Positions 16,577-25,514 of a stretch of DNA of 34,504 nt are shown here, piece after piece. The notes beneath the pieces were generated by a model. That model saw only the letters and a program-made list of their open reading frames with translations, was not told the origin of the DNA and searched no databases. Every line of letters starts with the position of its first letter. Within the stretch, counting starts at the first letter, position 1. The stretch comes from an uncultured Akkermansia sp. (GTDB lineage Bacteria; Verrucomicrobiota; Verrucomicrobiia; Verrucomicrobiales; Akkermansiaceae): NCBI GenBank assembly GCA_947630815.1, contig CANRJD010000014.1, forward strand, positions 1 through 34,504, in the 5' to 3' direction. Made by a program: the position numbers and the translations under genes.

Positions 16577-18262
16577 ATGCCATTCTCTTTCCCCAAGTTT
16601 CCGAAAAGCATTACTACATGCGGCGCCGCAATATGTGCCGGTGTGGTGTTGCTGTTGCAGAACGCCGATTCCTGCGCGCATTGGCTGCAGGAGCAGCTGG
16701 CCTCCATGGCACTGTACAGCTCGGCCCAGGATGTGCCCCAGATGCTGCAAAAGCTCGGCAATATGGCGGGGCTGGAATGGTTGGATGGCGAGGAAAGAGC
16801 ATTTGCGGATGATGTGGCGCGCGAGTTTGAAATGACGCTGGCAAGAGGGGAAGAAGATCGTGATGGGGAACCGGTGGAAGCAGTGGCAACGATTTCAGAA
16901 TCGGAACAGGATGACTTGGAGAACCTGCAGAATGAAACGCCGGCGCGACTCACGGTAGCTGCGGAACTGCGGAGCACGCCGGTGTGTAGTACAACAGAGA
17001 AACATGTGCCTCCAACATCGGTCAAGCTCGAGGTATCGCGCCTCGTTCCGAAAATGCCTGCCCGAACTTCCCGGTCCAAGCGCTGGATTGAACCGAAAGG
17101 TGAGAAAGAAACGCGGGCCTTGGTAATCAGCGCGCCGCCGGGTACTCTGAGCATGAAGGATGTGCTGGAGTGCGCGCTGGGAGAACAATCTGACGCTCGT
17201 ACCGACAGTACCCAAGGGGAGGCTCGCGTGTCCAACCAAGCACTGGAAATTGCAGAAGTGCGGCATGAGGACACGCATCAGCAGGAGATGCTGCTTCACA
17301 AAAGTCACAGGATGTCACAGATTACCGCTGCTGAAGGAGGTGAAGCAGGAGAAAACCGGCAGGGAAAGAAAGCACCCCCACGTCTGACAAAAGAGACACC
17401 GTCTGAGCGAGTGCATCAGGAAACGCCTGAAGAGGAGAAGAATGCGCCTCCTGTCGTGCGAGATCCGGCGCCGTCCATACCTCGTCCCGACATGCTGCCA
17501 CCGATGCGTTATCGCATCCAGATGGTGGGGGATTCCATGATGGAAGGATTGGGGCCCATGATGCATTCATCCATGCGCGAGTACAAGGGGGTGGAGTTTT
17601 ATATAAACGCGAAAGTTTCCACAGGCTTGTGCCGTCAGGACTTTTTCAACTGGCCGATGCAGCTGCGCGAAACATTACGGCGACACAAGTCGGATATGGT
17701 GATCTTCTTTTTCGGAGCGAACGATGGACAGTCGATAGTAACCGAGGAGGGAGTGGTACCGATCGGCGGACAGAGGTGGAGGGATGCGTATGCTGCAAAG
17801 ATGGCGGAAATGGTGGAAATGGTGCGCAACGCCGGTGCTGATGTCATTTGGATCCAGATGCCGGCGCTGGGTGAGCAGCGCTATCAGTACATGCACGAAA
17901 CTCAGATAGCTCAGCGCGAATTTTGCGAAAAACACGGCATTTCATCCCTACGCACAGATGATGCCTTTTCCGGGGAATGGGGTCGTTTTGAAGCGTTTGG
18001 CGATTTTCATGGAAAGTACGTGCGACTGCGTACCAAGGACACGGCCCACTTTACCAGAGAGGGCTATTTGAAGCTTACAGAACACCTTCTGCCCATCGTG
18101 AAAGAGCATATGGCTCGCTTTTATGCCGCGCATCCGGAGTGCAGGCTCAGCGCGGAGGAAGTCGCTCGTATCCGCAAAGTGCCGGCTGTCGTTGTGGCTT
18201 CCTACGTCCCTTACAAAGGGAAGAGAAGAAAGCGGGGAGAAAAGAAGGGGGCGGGGCTATGA
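16577..18262 (+). CDS. membrane-anchored SGNH (DUF459-like) protein 3
   Basis: 561 residues. Its N-terminus (MPFSFPKFPKS, then a hydrophobic segment at about 13-28 and Q-x-L-x-x-x-G-N-M-A) parallels SGNH protein 1, so these are paralogues with the same topology. A charged linker of about 240 residues, poorly conserved between the two, separates the anchor from the SGNH domain: G-D-S 318-320, G-A-N-D 380-383, D488-x-x-H491. The catalytic domains of proteins 1 and 3 are close throughout, for example R-T-D and S-G-E-W-G-R-F-E. It starts 52 bases after protein 2; no Shine-Dalgarno or strong promoter is visible in the gap, so it is probably the last gene of the cluster. Its stop overlaps the end of the convergent nuclease-like gene. 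Confidence 0.85.
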   Translation: MPFSFPKFPKSITTCGAAICAGVVLLLQNADSCAHWLQEQLASMALYSSAQDVPQMLQKLGNMAGLEWLDGEERAFADDVAREFEMTLARGEEDRDGEPVEAVATISESEQDDLENLQNETPARLTVAAELRSTPVCSTTEKHVPPTSVKLEVSRLVPKMPARTSRSKRWIEPKGEKETRALVISAPPGTLSMKDVLECALGEQSDARTDSTQGEARVSNQALEIAEVRHEDTHQQEMLLHKSHRMSQITAAEGGEAGENRQGKKAPPRLTKETPSERVHQETPEEEKNAPPVVRDPAPSIPRPDMLPPMRYRIQMVGDSMMEGLGPMMHSSMREYKGVEFYINAKVSTGLCRQDFFNWPMQLRETLRRHKSDMVIFFFGANDGQSIVTEEGVVPIGGQRWRDAYAAKMAEMVEMVRNAGADVIWIQMPALGEQRYQYMHETQIAQREFCEKHGISSLRTDDAFSGEWGRFEAFGDFHGKYVRLRTKDTAHFTREGYLKLTEHLLPIVKEHMARFYAAHPECRLSAEEVARIRKVPAVVVASYVPYKGKRRKRGEKKGAGL

Positions 18263-19033
18263 CGGTGAGTCATTGCGGTTTCTGCGTTTGTTGCGTTTGA
18301 CGCCGCTTTCACGTTCCATGGCACGCTGCTTCCAAAGAGGAATGGCGGGGGTTTTATGATCCTTGCGGCGACTTGCTTTTCGGTCGGCAGCTGCCTTGCG
18401 GCGTAATTCCTCTAACTTGCGTTCGTGGGCGAGGCGAGCCTCTTCAATGCGCTTTTGGATGCGAGCCGAGTGTTCGTTACCGGCCGGGAAAATACGCCAG
18501 GGCCCGATGCCGCCGGATTCTGTGATGGGCAAGCAGATCATTTGTGGATCGATGAAGCGGATTTGGCGGTAAAGCAGGTCACGTATGTGCGCCAGCAGGC
18601 TTTTCGCCGGGTAGAAGGCACTGCCGCCCAGCTCAATTGTGAAAGCAATGCGAATATGCTTGGCCTGCAAACTCAGACGAGCCATTTCGCGCAGAGAAAT
18701 ACCCTCCGCGGGTTCCTCATCGGGGGCGCAGAGCGCTGCTGTACGCAGCAGAAAAAGGGAATCGCGCACTTTGCGGCAGAGTTTCTCCACCAAATCCTGC
18801 ACCTTGGGCCGGGCGTTAAAGCGGTAGTCTTTCACCTCGATGAGCCAGAGTTCCTTTTTGCCCGGGTGGTAGAGCATAAAGTCCATCTCCTTGCAACTGT
18901 TGCAAAAGTTTTGCGCGTGGCGGGAGTAGAAAGGAGAGCATTCGGAGCGGCAGACGAGGTAGCCCGCGTCAAATTGGAAGCGGTACACACCTTCCACACA
19001 GGAGACTCCGGGTTGGTATGACTCACTCGGCAT
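18257..19033 (-). CDS. PD-(D/E)XK nuclease-like protein, partner of the ATPase
   Basis: 258 residues. The first half holds a motif typical of restriction-endonuclease-like folds: D51 in E-M-D-F-M-L-Y, then L-W-L-I-E66-V-K68-D-Y, then Q79-D-L-V-E-K about ten residues on. The C-terminal 70 residues are a strongly basic predicted coil (R-I-Q-K-R-I-E-E ... K-R-N-K-R-R-N-R), suitable for nucleic-acid binding. Cysteines at 28, 32, 44 and 47 near the active site may bind metal. The ATG lies inside the end of the ATPase gene (11-base overlap), so the two are coupled. I do not recognise a named family; nuclease activity is inferred from the motif. Confidence 0.65.
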   Translation of the reverse strand: MPSESYQPGVSCVEGVYRFQFDAGYLVCRSECSPFYSRHAQNFCNSCKEMDFMLYHPGKKELWLIEVKDYRFNARPKVQDLVEKLCRKVRDSLFLLRTAALCAPDEEPAEGISLREMARLSLQAKHIRIAFTIELGGSAFYPAKSLLAHIRDLLYRQIRFIDPQMICLPITESGGIGPWRIFPAGNEHSARIQKRIEEARLAHERKLEELRRKAAADRKASRRKDHKTPAIPLWKQRAMERESGVKRNKRRNRNDSPS

Positions 19034-20111
19034 AGGGTGCAGGGGTTGGCATACTCAGGTAACGGTCAGCTTGTTCCATCTCGGCTTGCAAGCTCTCCAG
19101 AGGGCCCAAATCATCGGCACTCTCACCCTGCTGTACTTGCACGGAGCCAAAAAGTCCTGTGCCTGCATGAAGGCCGATAAAGTGGCGAGGGAGAGAACTG
19201 AAGCTACTGCGGTTCAGATGAATCATGAGCTCGCGCAGCAAGAAGAGGCTGTGCGTTGTAATAATTAGCTGCACACCGGCTTCGCACAAGCTAAGCATGA
19301 TACCGCAGAGCAGGGGGAGCTGTGTCGTGTTCAGATTCATTTCCGGTTCGTCCCAGAAAAGCGTATCGCCCTCGTGCAACGCATCATTTTCGATCAGCAG
19401 CCCCAATGTACCCACGCGCTTGAAGCCCTCGGCGATGAGACTCATTTCCAGTGGTTCCTCCTTGCCGCGGCGCAGCAAGAAACGTGAGCCGCCTCCCCGC
19501 TGTATTTCGCCTTGCAGCACGGTGCGGATAAGTTTGAGCACGCGTTGTAGTGCCTCGCTATGTTCAGTCTTGCTTGGTTCCGCTTCCAGTGCACGGCAGA
19601 GATCCCAAGTGGCGCCGTCCAGCAGATCAGGGTAGTGCCTGCCCACTTGCACATAGCAGGGAAAGAGCGTGAGCACGTCACGCGACGGGATAAAGAGAGC
19701 TCGTTCCTGCAGGAAACGCTGAGGCAGGGAAGAAATGTCCGGATTTTCATCCTTGCGGGAATCGAAACAGAAGGAGACGTCAGCAGAACCGTCCGGTGCC
19801 TTGCAGCCCCTAAAGGACGCATGAACACAGGCCGAGGCCGTGTTGGCGCGTCGGGACACGAGCGCGGAAAGCTGTCGCGCGGCGAAGGAATGCAGCAGGT
19901 AGCGGCGCAGGCGGTGTTCTTCAGCCCATTTTTCCGGGAAATCGCGGCGTGGGCTCCGCTCCATCCAGCGGCATAGCGCGTACATCAGGCGCATCAGGTG
20001 GCTTTTCCCTGTATCGTTTCCACCCACAATCACGTTTATCCCTGCAGCGAAATCGAGGTGCGCCTCGTGCAGAAATGCTGTCACACCTGATAAAGTCAGC
20101 TCGCGTATCAT
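19023..20111 (-). CDS. ABC/AAA-type ATPase, OLD-like without TOPRIM
   Basis: 362 residues. Walker A is G-G-N-D-T-G-K-S (30-37), Walker B is L-F-W-D-E-P-E (251-257), and an H-loop T-T-H-S follows at 285-288; I-P-S-R-D-V-L around 141-147 and the A-E-G-F-K-R stretch before Walker B are typical of the AAA_15/AAA_21 ATP-binding group. Only about 75 residues follow the H-loop, so there is no TOPRIM nuclease domain as in OLD proteins; the nuclease may be supplied by the overlapping downstream gene. Such ATPase-effector pairs are common in phage defence (for example PARIS and Septu), but the identity of this pair is unknown. A DNA repair or general housekeeping role is the alternative. Confidence 0.85.
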   Translation of the reverse strand: MIRELTLSGVTAFLHEAHLDFAAGINVIVGGNDTGKSHLMRLMYALCRWMERSPRRDFPEKWAEEHRLRRYLLHSFAARQLSALVSRRANTASACVHASFRGCKAPDGSADVSFCFDSRKDENPDISSLPQRFLQERALFIPSRDVLTLFPCYVQVGRHYPDLLDGATWDLCRALEAEPSKTEHSEALQRVLKLIRTVLQGEIQRGGGSRFLLRRGKEEPLEMSLIAEGFKRVGTLGLLIENDALHEGDTLFWDEPEMNLNTTQLPLLCGIMLSLCEAGVQLIITTHSLFLLRELMIHLNRSSFSSLPRHFIGLHAGTGLFGSVQVQQGESADDLGPLESLQAEMEQADRYLSMPTPAPYAE

Positions 20112-20120
20112 CAGTCACGC

Positions 20121-20149
20121 CTTTTATCACATTAGGAGCATGTCAGCAA
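20121..20149 (-). promoter_or_regulatory. promoter of the ATPase-nuclease pair
   Basis: On the reverse strand TTGCTG (20144-20149), 17-base spacer, TAAAAG (20121-20126). Predicted start near 20114 gives a leader of only about three bases. The -35 box sits against the terminator of the upstream glycosidase gene. Confidence 0.5.
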
Positions 20150-20150
20150 G

Positions 20151-20187
20151 AAAAAAAGGGCCGCAGCGGGGTGAGCGCTGCGGCCCT
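20151..20187 (-). terminator. intrinsic terminator of the glycosidase gene
   Basis: Arms GGGCCGCAGCG (20158-20168) and CGCTGCGGCCC (20176-20186) form an 11-bp GC stem. Read leftward, the hairpin is followed by seven T residues (the A-tract at 20151-20157). It lies about 20 bases after the glycosidase stop codon. Confidence 0.9.
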
Positions 20188-20208
20188 CGAAAACGGAAAT
20201 AAGGGAAC

Positions 20209-22263
20209 TTACTTGGCCGGGGAAGCCTCAATAACGAGAACCTGGAAAGGCTCAAGTTTGAGAGTAGTCGCCTTGCCGGCCTGCACACTCTCAGGGAGCT
20301 TGTCACCCTTGGGAGACGAGAGAGTGTAAGAGGAGGGAGCGCCTACCGGCAATTCAAAGATTGCCGCAGGATCAAAGGAGAATTCCTGAGGCTGGGAGGA
20401 GGGATTGCGCAGCGTCAAGATACCCTTTCGCGGGGACCAGGCGGCAAAGCCGTACACTTGCAGACCGGCGGGATCTCCACCCACCCAGTGCGCATCCACC
20501 ATCACATCGGCATTCTCGCGAGTCCATTTCGCAGCGGCAGCAAGCACATCCCACTCTTCAGACTTGAGCATGGAAGGCGTGATGTACAGCTCCTGCATTT
20601 GAGTGCCCAGACCGAAGCCGCTCCAGATTTCTTTGTCCAAGTCATCCCCCTCTGTCGTTTGCAAGTTGCGCGCGCCCTTGTTGTAGATGACGCCGTGGGT
20701 CATCAGCGAGTTAATGGGAAACAGCGGCGAGATGGTCACGTTATTGGCGTAGATTTGGGAATCGCGGAAGGTGATCCACTGGTTGCGTGCAGAGCCTTCA
20801 CCGCAGAAATCGTGATCCCAACCGCCGCGCCAGATGGAGTCAGCGATACCGAACCAGAATGGGGAAGCCCACGTACCGGTGGTGAGGTTGATGTAGATGT
20901 CGGGACGCTCATTGCGCAGTTCCTCAATGAGAGCGATGATGGCGTCAAAATCAGTGCCGAATTTGGAACCTTCCGCGGGAGTAGCTTCGCTGGAGGTGCC
21001 GTCGAATTTGAAGTGATTGATGCCGTTTTCCCGGATCATATGCAGGCACATGTCACGGAAGAACTCGTAGTACTTGGGACCGGAGAGCGCAAAACCTCCC
21101 TCATTGGTTTCGTACTTACCCTTGGCCGCCGCCAGTCGTTTATCCCTGGGCGGACCGTAACCACCCCAGGCAGAGAGCCACACACCGGGGCCTGCCTTGT
21201 AGCTTTCTGCAAGTTTACGTATGTTGCGGAACTCATTGGGCAGATCCTTGTGGAATTGCCAGAGCGTTTCCGTGTCATCCCACCCGTCGTCGAAAAGGAA
21301 AGAATCCATTTGCACGCCGCGCTTTTCGACGAGTTCCTCGCCGAAGGAACGCACAGCGTCCATCGCTGCTTTCTCGCCGTATGGCGTGAAATAGCCGATG
21401 TCATACCAGGTGTTGTAGTTGAGAAAAGGAGCGTAAGCACGAGCACGTTCGGAGTTCAGATAGCCGAGCTGGAACGTGCGTCGCAGCTGTCCCGGCACGC
21501 TGAAGCCGAGTACGGCGGAGAACTTGCTCTCGGCGCGGCTCGGTAGGTCTGTCTTGCGCGGCAGCGAGCAGGTAAATCCCTTGTCTGTGACTTCACTCAG
21601 ACCCATCGGATGCTCCATGCCCGCAAACAGGCGGTTCCCGGCGGCCACAACAGGTGCGCCCTTTACGCTGCCTTCCACACGAGCCTCTTGAGTCTTTATA
21701 TCGAGCAGCGTGATCTTACGCACCGGCATGGCGAACTGCTGTGGCGTGATGTCCAGTCCGACGCGTATGTACGGCATGCCATCCCGCAACTCCAGCCACC
21801 AAGTGATCTGGTTGCCATCGGCGGGCAGAGCAAAGGGGACACGCACGCGGGTGCCTTCCACCCGTTCCACAAGTCGGCGAGCATTTTTCTGCGCGCTCAG
21901 CTTTTCAATTCTCAATTCTCCGCAGATGAGATCTGATGCCGTGAGCAGGTGACTCGTCTCAGCTACCTGTTTCTTTGAACAGGCTTCATCAGGGGCTTCG
22001 TCCAGCACGTCCAGACAAAAGATACCGTTGTCCAAGGAATATGAGCGACCGTTTATTTTATCCTGCACGGTGACACTCACGAGCTTACGTCCGGCTTTTT
22101 CAACCGATACGGAGATATAATCGTTTTCAATCATGGCTGAGTTAGCGTTGGTAGTGATAGGTTGCGCCAGGTCAGTTGTGGCAGGGGAAACTTGACCGGG
22201 GCAGACACCGCACACTGCAAGCCCCAGCACAGCCAAACCTGTTAAAGTGTGACGAGAAGTCAT
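20209..22263 (-). CDS. secreted alpha-galactosidase-like (clan GH-D / GH36-like) glycosidase
   Basis: 684 residues with an N-terminal signal peptide (about 1-23; MTSRHTLTGLAVLGLAVCGV...). An N-terminal beta-sandwich region (about 40-270) precedes a TIM barrel with F-D-D-G-W-D (324-329) and H-F-K-F-D-G (417-422, Asp421 as likely nucleophile), the two signatures of GH36/raffinose-synthase relatives. A-D-S-I-W-R-G-G-W-D-H-D (474-485) probably carries the acid/base Asp. A C-terminal beta domain (about 600-684) follows. It most likely removes alpha-galactose or alpha-GalNAc from glycans in the periplasm or outside the cell; substrate is not predictable. Distant relatives are sometimes annotated only as putative enterotoxin. 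It stands alone with its own promoter and terminator. Confidence 0.75.
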   Translation of the reverse strand: MTSRHTLTGLAVLGLAVCGVCPGQVSPATTDLAQPITTNANSAMIENDYISVSVEKAGRKLVSVTVQDKINGRSYSLDNGIFCLDVLDEAPDEACSKKQVAETSHLLTASDLICGELRIEKLSAQKNARRLVERVEGTRVRVPFALPADGNQITWWLELRDGMPYIRVGLDITPQQFAMPVRKITLLDIKTQEARVEGSVKGAPVVAAGNRLFAGMEHPMGLSEVTDKGFTCSLPRKTDLPSRAESKFSAVLGFSVPGQLRRTFQLGYLNSERARAYAPFLNYNTWYDIGYFTPYGEKAAMDAVRSFGEELVEKRGVQMDSFLFDDGWDDTETLWQFHKDLPNEFRNIRKLAESYKAGPGVWLSAWGGYGPPRDKRLAAAKGKYETNEGGFALSGPKYYEFFRDMCLHMIRENGINHFKFDGTSSEATPAEGSKFGTDFDAIIALIEELRNERPDIYINLTTGTWASPFWFGIADSIWRGGWDHDFCGEGSARNQWITFRDSQIYANNVTISPLFPINSLMTHGVIYNKGARNLQTTEGDDLDKEIWSGFGLGTQMQELYITPSMLKSEEWDVLAAAAKWTRENADVMVDAHWVGGDPAGLQVYGFAAWSPRKGILTLRNPSSQPQEFSFDPAAIFELPVGAPSSYTLSSPKGDKLPESVQAGKATTLKLEPFQVLVIEASPAK

Positions 22264-22269
22264 GGGCGC

Positions 22270-22298
22270 ATTCTATCACTGAGCACTACTATGTTCAA
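22270..22298 (-). promoter_or_regulatory. promoter of the glycosidase gene
   Basis: Reverse strand: TTGAAC (22293-22298), 17 bases, TAGAAT (22270-22275), then only GCGCCC before the ATG at 22263. The expected transcription start falls on or next to the A of the start codon, so the mRNA is predicted to be leaderless. Confidence 0.65.
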
Positions 22299-22302
22299 GC
22301 AC

Positions 22303-22461
22303 AATACAAGGCAAACGCACTAGAAAATGCGTCTGCCATTTACGATGCAGGAATGGGTGGGGCAACTCCGGTAGCAGACGGGTACGGATTGAGCGCAAAC
22401 GCATCACACATCGTCAACAAGCTCCGCTCATGACGAAATGGCATGCGCCGGAATGCGTTTA
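22303..22461. repeat. scrambled remnant of the intergenic element
   Basis: The gap between glycosidase and ppdK holds a decayed element hairpin (22311-22337, GCAAACGCACT-agaa-type loop-ATGCGTCTGC), then ATTTACGATG, a further left-arm fragment GCAAACGCAT (22394-22403), and AATGCGTTT (22452-22460). GTGGGGCAACTCCGGTAGCA nearby resembles the reverse complement of the GGAGTCGCCCCA repeats at 34041 and 34316. No coherent element remains. Confidence 0.5.
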
Positions 22462-22477
22462 GTTTGAGGGTTGCCGC

Positions 22478-25174
22478 TCAGAGTGCAGCCTGCGCAGCGG
22501 CGATGCGAGCTGTGGGCACGCGGTACGGCGAGCAGGACACATAATCGAGATTGATGGAGTGGCAGAAGCGCACGGAAGCGGGGTCGCCGCCGTGTTCACC
22601 GCAAATACCCATCTTCATGCCCGGGCGGGTTTGGCGACCGAGTGAGACAGCCATCTGCATGAGCTTGCCAACCCCACCCTGATCTATGCTGGCAAAGACG
22701 TTGCCTTTCACAATTTCGAGGTTGCGGTACACACCCATGAAGGAGCCGGAGTCATCGCGGCTCATGCCGAGACCGGTTTGGGTGAGATCATTGGTGCCGA
22801 AAGAGAAGAATTCCGCCGTCTGGGCAATTTCATCTGCCGTGAGACAGGCGCGCGGAATTTCCATCATGGTGCCGACCTTGTAGGAGACGCGGCGACCTCT
22901 TTCGGAGAAGACTTGCTCAGCCGTGCGGTCGATGACCTCCTTTTGCAAATCGAGTTCGCGTTTGAAGGCAACGAGCGGCACCATAATTTCCGGGCGAGTT
23001 TCGATGCCGTCCTCTTCCTCCACCTCGATGGCTGCTTCCAGAATGGCACGAGTCTGCATTTCGGTGATTTCCGGGTAGGCGATGCCGAGGCGGCAACCGC
23101 GGTGACCGAGCATGGGGTTAAACTCATGCAATTCCATGACTCGGCGCATCACCAACTCTACCGGCAGGTTGAATTTGTGCGCGATATCGAGCTGCTGCTC
23201 CTTGGTTTGGGGCAGGAACTCATGCAACGGCGGGTCGAGCAGGCGGATGGTAGCCGGACGCCCCGCAAGCGCCTTGAAAATGCCCTTGAAGTCACTCTTC
23301 TGGAAAGGAAGAAGTTTGGCGACGGCTTGCTTGCGGTCATCCAGGCGTTCAGAGAGAATCATGCGGCGCATGAAATCGATACGGTTGCCGGAGAAGAACA
23401 TGTGCTCGGTGCGGCAAAGACCGATGCCGGTGGCGCCGAAGGCAATAGCCGTCGCAGCCTGATCCGGTGAATCAGCATTGGTGCGCACTTGCAGCTTGGC
23501 AAGCTTGCTGCACCATTCCATCACTTTCGCAAAATCGCGGTAGCAGCCGCTCTGCTCCGGCTTCATCGTTTTTTTGAGCAGCACTTGGATAATTTCCGAA
23601 GGCGCCGTGGGTAATTCGCCTGCATACACGAGCCCTGCCGTGCCGTCCAACGAAAGGAAATCTCCTTCCTTGTAAGTGACCCCGGCGATGGTGGCAGTAC
23701 GCGCTGCGTAGTCGATTTCCATATCGCTCACGCCGCAGACGCAAACCTTACCCATCTGACGCGCCACCAGCGCCGCATGACTGGAAAGACCGCCGCGCGC
23801 GGTGAGGATACCCTCTGCCGCAATCATGCCACGCAGATCCTCCGGCGAGGTTTCGAGACGCACGAGCAACACGCGCTCGCCGCGCTTGGTTGCCTCGATA
23901 CAGCGGTTGGCATTTAAGTAAAAACGACCGGATGCCGCTCCGGGGCCCGCATTCAATCCCTTCGCAATGGGGGTCACCCGATGCACAGCAGCATCATCAA
24001 AAATGGGAGCAAGCAGTTGGTCCACTTGGTCCGCCGGTATGCGGGAAACGGCAGTTTTCCAATCGATGAGCCCTTCGCGCTCCATCTCGCAGGCGATACG
24101 GAAAGCCGCGATGCCGGTGCGCTTGCCATTGCGAGTCTGGAGCATGTACACCTTGCCGTCCTGGATGGTGAACTCGAAATCCTGCATATCGCGGAAATGA
24201 TTTTCAAGAATTCTGCGAATGTTGCAGAGCTCCTCGTAGGCCTTGGGCATGACCTCCGCAAGGTGTGCGACCGGAGCCGGCGTGCGCACACCGGCCACGA
24301 CATCCTCCCCTTGCGCATTCATCAGAAATTCACCGTAAAATTCATTGATCCCTACGGCCGGGTTGCGCGTGAAAGCGACGCCGGAGCCGGATTGGTCAGA
24401 CGTGTTGCCAAAGACCATGCACTGCACATTGACAGCGGTGCCCCAGTCTCCCGGGATATTGTACTTTTGGCGGTAGGTGATGGCGCGCTCGTTGTTCCAG
24501 GACCCAAACACAGCGCCAATAGCTCCCCAGAGCTGCTGCCACACATCTGTGGGGAAAATTTTGCCCGTGCGGCGGTGAACTAGCGATTTGAAACGGCTCA
24601 CCAGCTCGCGGTTGTCGGCGGCAGTCATCTCGGCATCGCTCACATTTTTGCCATAGCGCTCTTGCTTGAGCTCGTGAATGACCATTTCAAAGGGTTCCAA
24701 GTCTTCGCCTTCGTCCTTCTGCACTCCCATTACCACGTCGCCGTACATCTGCACGAAACGACGGTAGCAATCCCACGCGAAGCGGTCGTTGTCCGTGGCC
24801 GTTGCCATGGCCTCAACTGTCTCATCATTGAGTCCCAAGTTCAATATGGTGTCCATCATGCCCGGCATACTCTCCCGCGCACCGGAGCGCACAGATACGA
24901 GCAGCGGCATGTCATCTGCTGCGCCAAAGCGGTGGCCCACTATCTCCTCCATGCGAGCAATGCCTTCTTTCACCAGTTTGTCGAGCTCTTCCGGATAAGT
25001 CTGTCCGTGATCGTAGTAGTAGGTGCATACCTCTGTGGTAATGGTGAAGCCCGGAGGCACCGGCAGTCCAATGCGCGCCATTTCCGCCAGATTAGCGCCC
25101 TTTCCGCCTAGCAGCTCCTTCATTTTACCTTCGCCGTCCGCTTTCCCATTACCGAAATGATATACAAGCTTCAT
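22478..25174 (-). CDS. ppdK: pyruvate, phosphate dikinase
   Basis: 898 residues, full length for the family. It interconverts pyruvate + ATP + Pi and phosphoenolpyruvate + AMP + PPi in the cytoplasm, at the glycolysis/gluconeogenesis junction. Visible features: N-terminal ATP-grasp opening [10 protein letters not shown] (23-32); phosphohistidine loop G-G-L-S-S-H-A-A (461-468, His466), where many homologues have G-G-M-T-S-H; the C-terminal PEP/pyruvate barrel with G-T-N-D-L-T-Q and I-C-G-E-H-G-G carrying catalytic Cys858. The start is ATG at 25174; no Shine-Dalgarno, but a consensus promoter lies just upstream. It is divergent from the aminotransferase gene. A pyrophosphate-dependent glycolytic role would be typical of anaerobes. 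Confidence 0.97.
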   Translation of the reverse strand: MKLVYHFGNGKADGEGKMKELLGGKGANLAEMARIGLPVPPGFTITTEVCTYYYDHGQTYPEELDKLVKEGIARMEEIVGHRFGAADDMPLLVSVRSGARESMPGMMDTILNLGLNDETVEAMATATDNDRFAWDCYRRFVQMYGDVVMGVQKDEGEDLEPFEMVIHELKQERYGKNVSDAEMTAADNRELVSRFKSLVHRRTGKIFPTDVWQQLWGAIGAVFGSWNNERAITYRQKYNIPGDWGTAVNVQCMVFGNTSDQSGSGVAFTRNPAVGINEFYGEFLMNAQGEDVVAGVRTPAPVAHLAEVMPKAYEELCNIRRILENHFRDMQDFEFTIQDGKVYMLQTRNGKRTGIAAFRIACEMEREGLIDWKTAVSRIPADQVDQLLAPIFDDAAVHRVTPIAKGLNAGPGAASGRFYLNANRCIEATKRGERVLLVRLETSPEDLRGMIAAEGILTARGGLSSHAALVARQMGKVCVCGVSDMEIDYAARTATIAGVTYKEGDFLSLDGTAGLVYAGELPTAPSEIIQVLLKKTMKPEQSGCYRDFAKVMEWCSKLAKLQVRTNADSPDQAATAIAFGATGIGLCRTEHMFFSGNRIDFMRRMILSERLDDRKQAVAKLLPFQKSDFKGIFKALAGRPATIRLLDPPLHEFLPQTKEQQLDIAHKFNLPVELVMRRVMELHEFNPMLGHRGCRLGIAYPEITEMQTRAILEAAIEVEEEDGIETRPEIMVPLVAFKRELDLQKEVIDRTAEQVFSERGRRVSYKVGTMMEIPRACLTADEIAQTAEFFSFGTNDLTQTGLGMSRDDSGSFMGVYRNLEIVKGNVFASIDQGGVGKLMQMAVSLGRQTRPGMKMGICGEHGGDPASVRFCHSINLDYVSCSPYRVPTARIAAAQAAL

Positions 25175-25197
25175 AATGTTCAGTGTGAAAGACCGGG

Positions 25198-25226
25198 ATT
25201 CTAGTCAATAACGCCGTAGATGTCAA
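25198..25226 (-). promoter_or_regulatory. promoter of ppdK
   Basis: Reverse strand: TTGACA (25221-25226), 17-base spacer, TAGAAT (25198-25203). Predicted start near 25191, leader about 16 bases. This is a near-consensus promoter. Confidence 0.75.
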
Positions 25227-25285
25227 GAATATATAGAGAGCAGAAGAACGTGGCGTCACATCCGTCCAAAGAAAACGCAAGTTCT

Positions 25286-25308
25286 TTACGATTTGCGATT
25301 TACGATTT
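25286..25308 (+). repeat. short heptamer run (TTACGATT-type)
   Basis: Three imperfect units of ACGATTT/GCGATTT in the 340-base gap between ppdK and the aminotransferase. Same heptamer, opposite orientation, as the AAATCGT array at the window end. The rest of this gap holds the two promoters and no supported gene. Confidence 0.6.
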
Positions 25309-25476
25309 GGAAGGTTCGCGCACTGTGTGGGATCGCAGAGCTGGGGCAGTATCGGCGGCGAATGGAGGCTTCGTTGCGTCGTTCATCTTCCACGAAACGC
25401 ATGGGAGAAGAATTGAATGGGCACAGAGAAATTTCATGAGGACAAAATCGGGCGTGGAGTTGAAAGATGAAAAGGA

Positions 25477-25505
25477 TTGACAAGGAAAGGAGAGAGGAGT
25501 AGAGT
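25477..25505 (+). promoter_or_regulatory. promoter of the aminotransferase gene
   Basis: TTGACA (25477-25482), 17-base spacer, TAGAGT (25500-25505). Expected start near 25512, three bases before the ATG at 25515. The purine-rich AAGGAAAGGAGAGAGG that looks like a Shine-Dalgarno actually lies in the promoter spacer and would not be transcribed. Confidence 0.7.
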
Positions 25506-25514
25506 CTGAGCGCC

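Noticed and set aside
20458..21546. 362-residue frame opposite the glycosidase gene, and similar frames opposite ppdK and the flotillin gene
   Set aside because: The opposite strand carries clear family motifs, a signal peptide, promoter and terminator; the antisense frames lack all of these.
25220..25480. 86-residue frame between ppdK and the aminotransferase gene
   Set aside because: It spans the ppdK promoter and the heptamer run and resembles no protein; likely chance.
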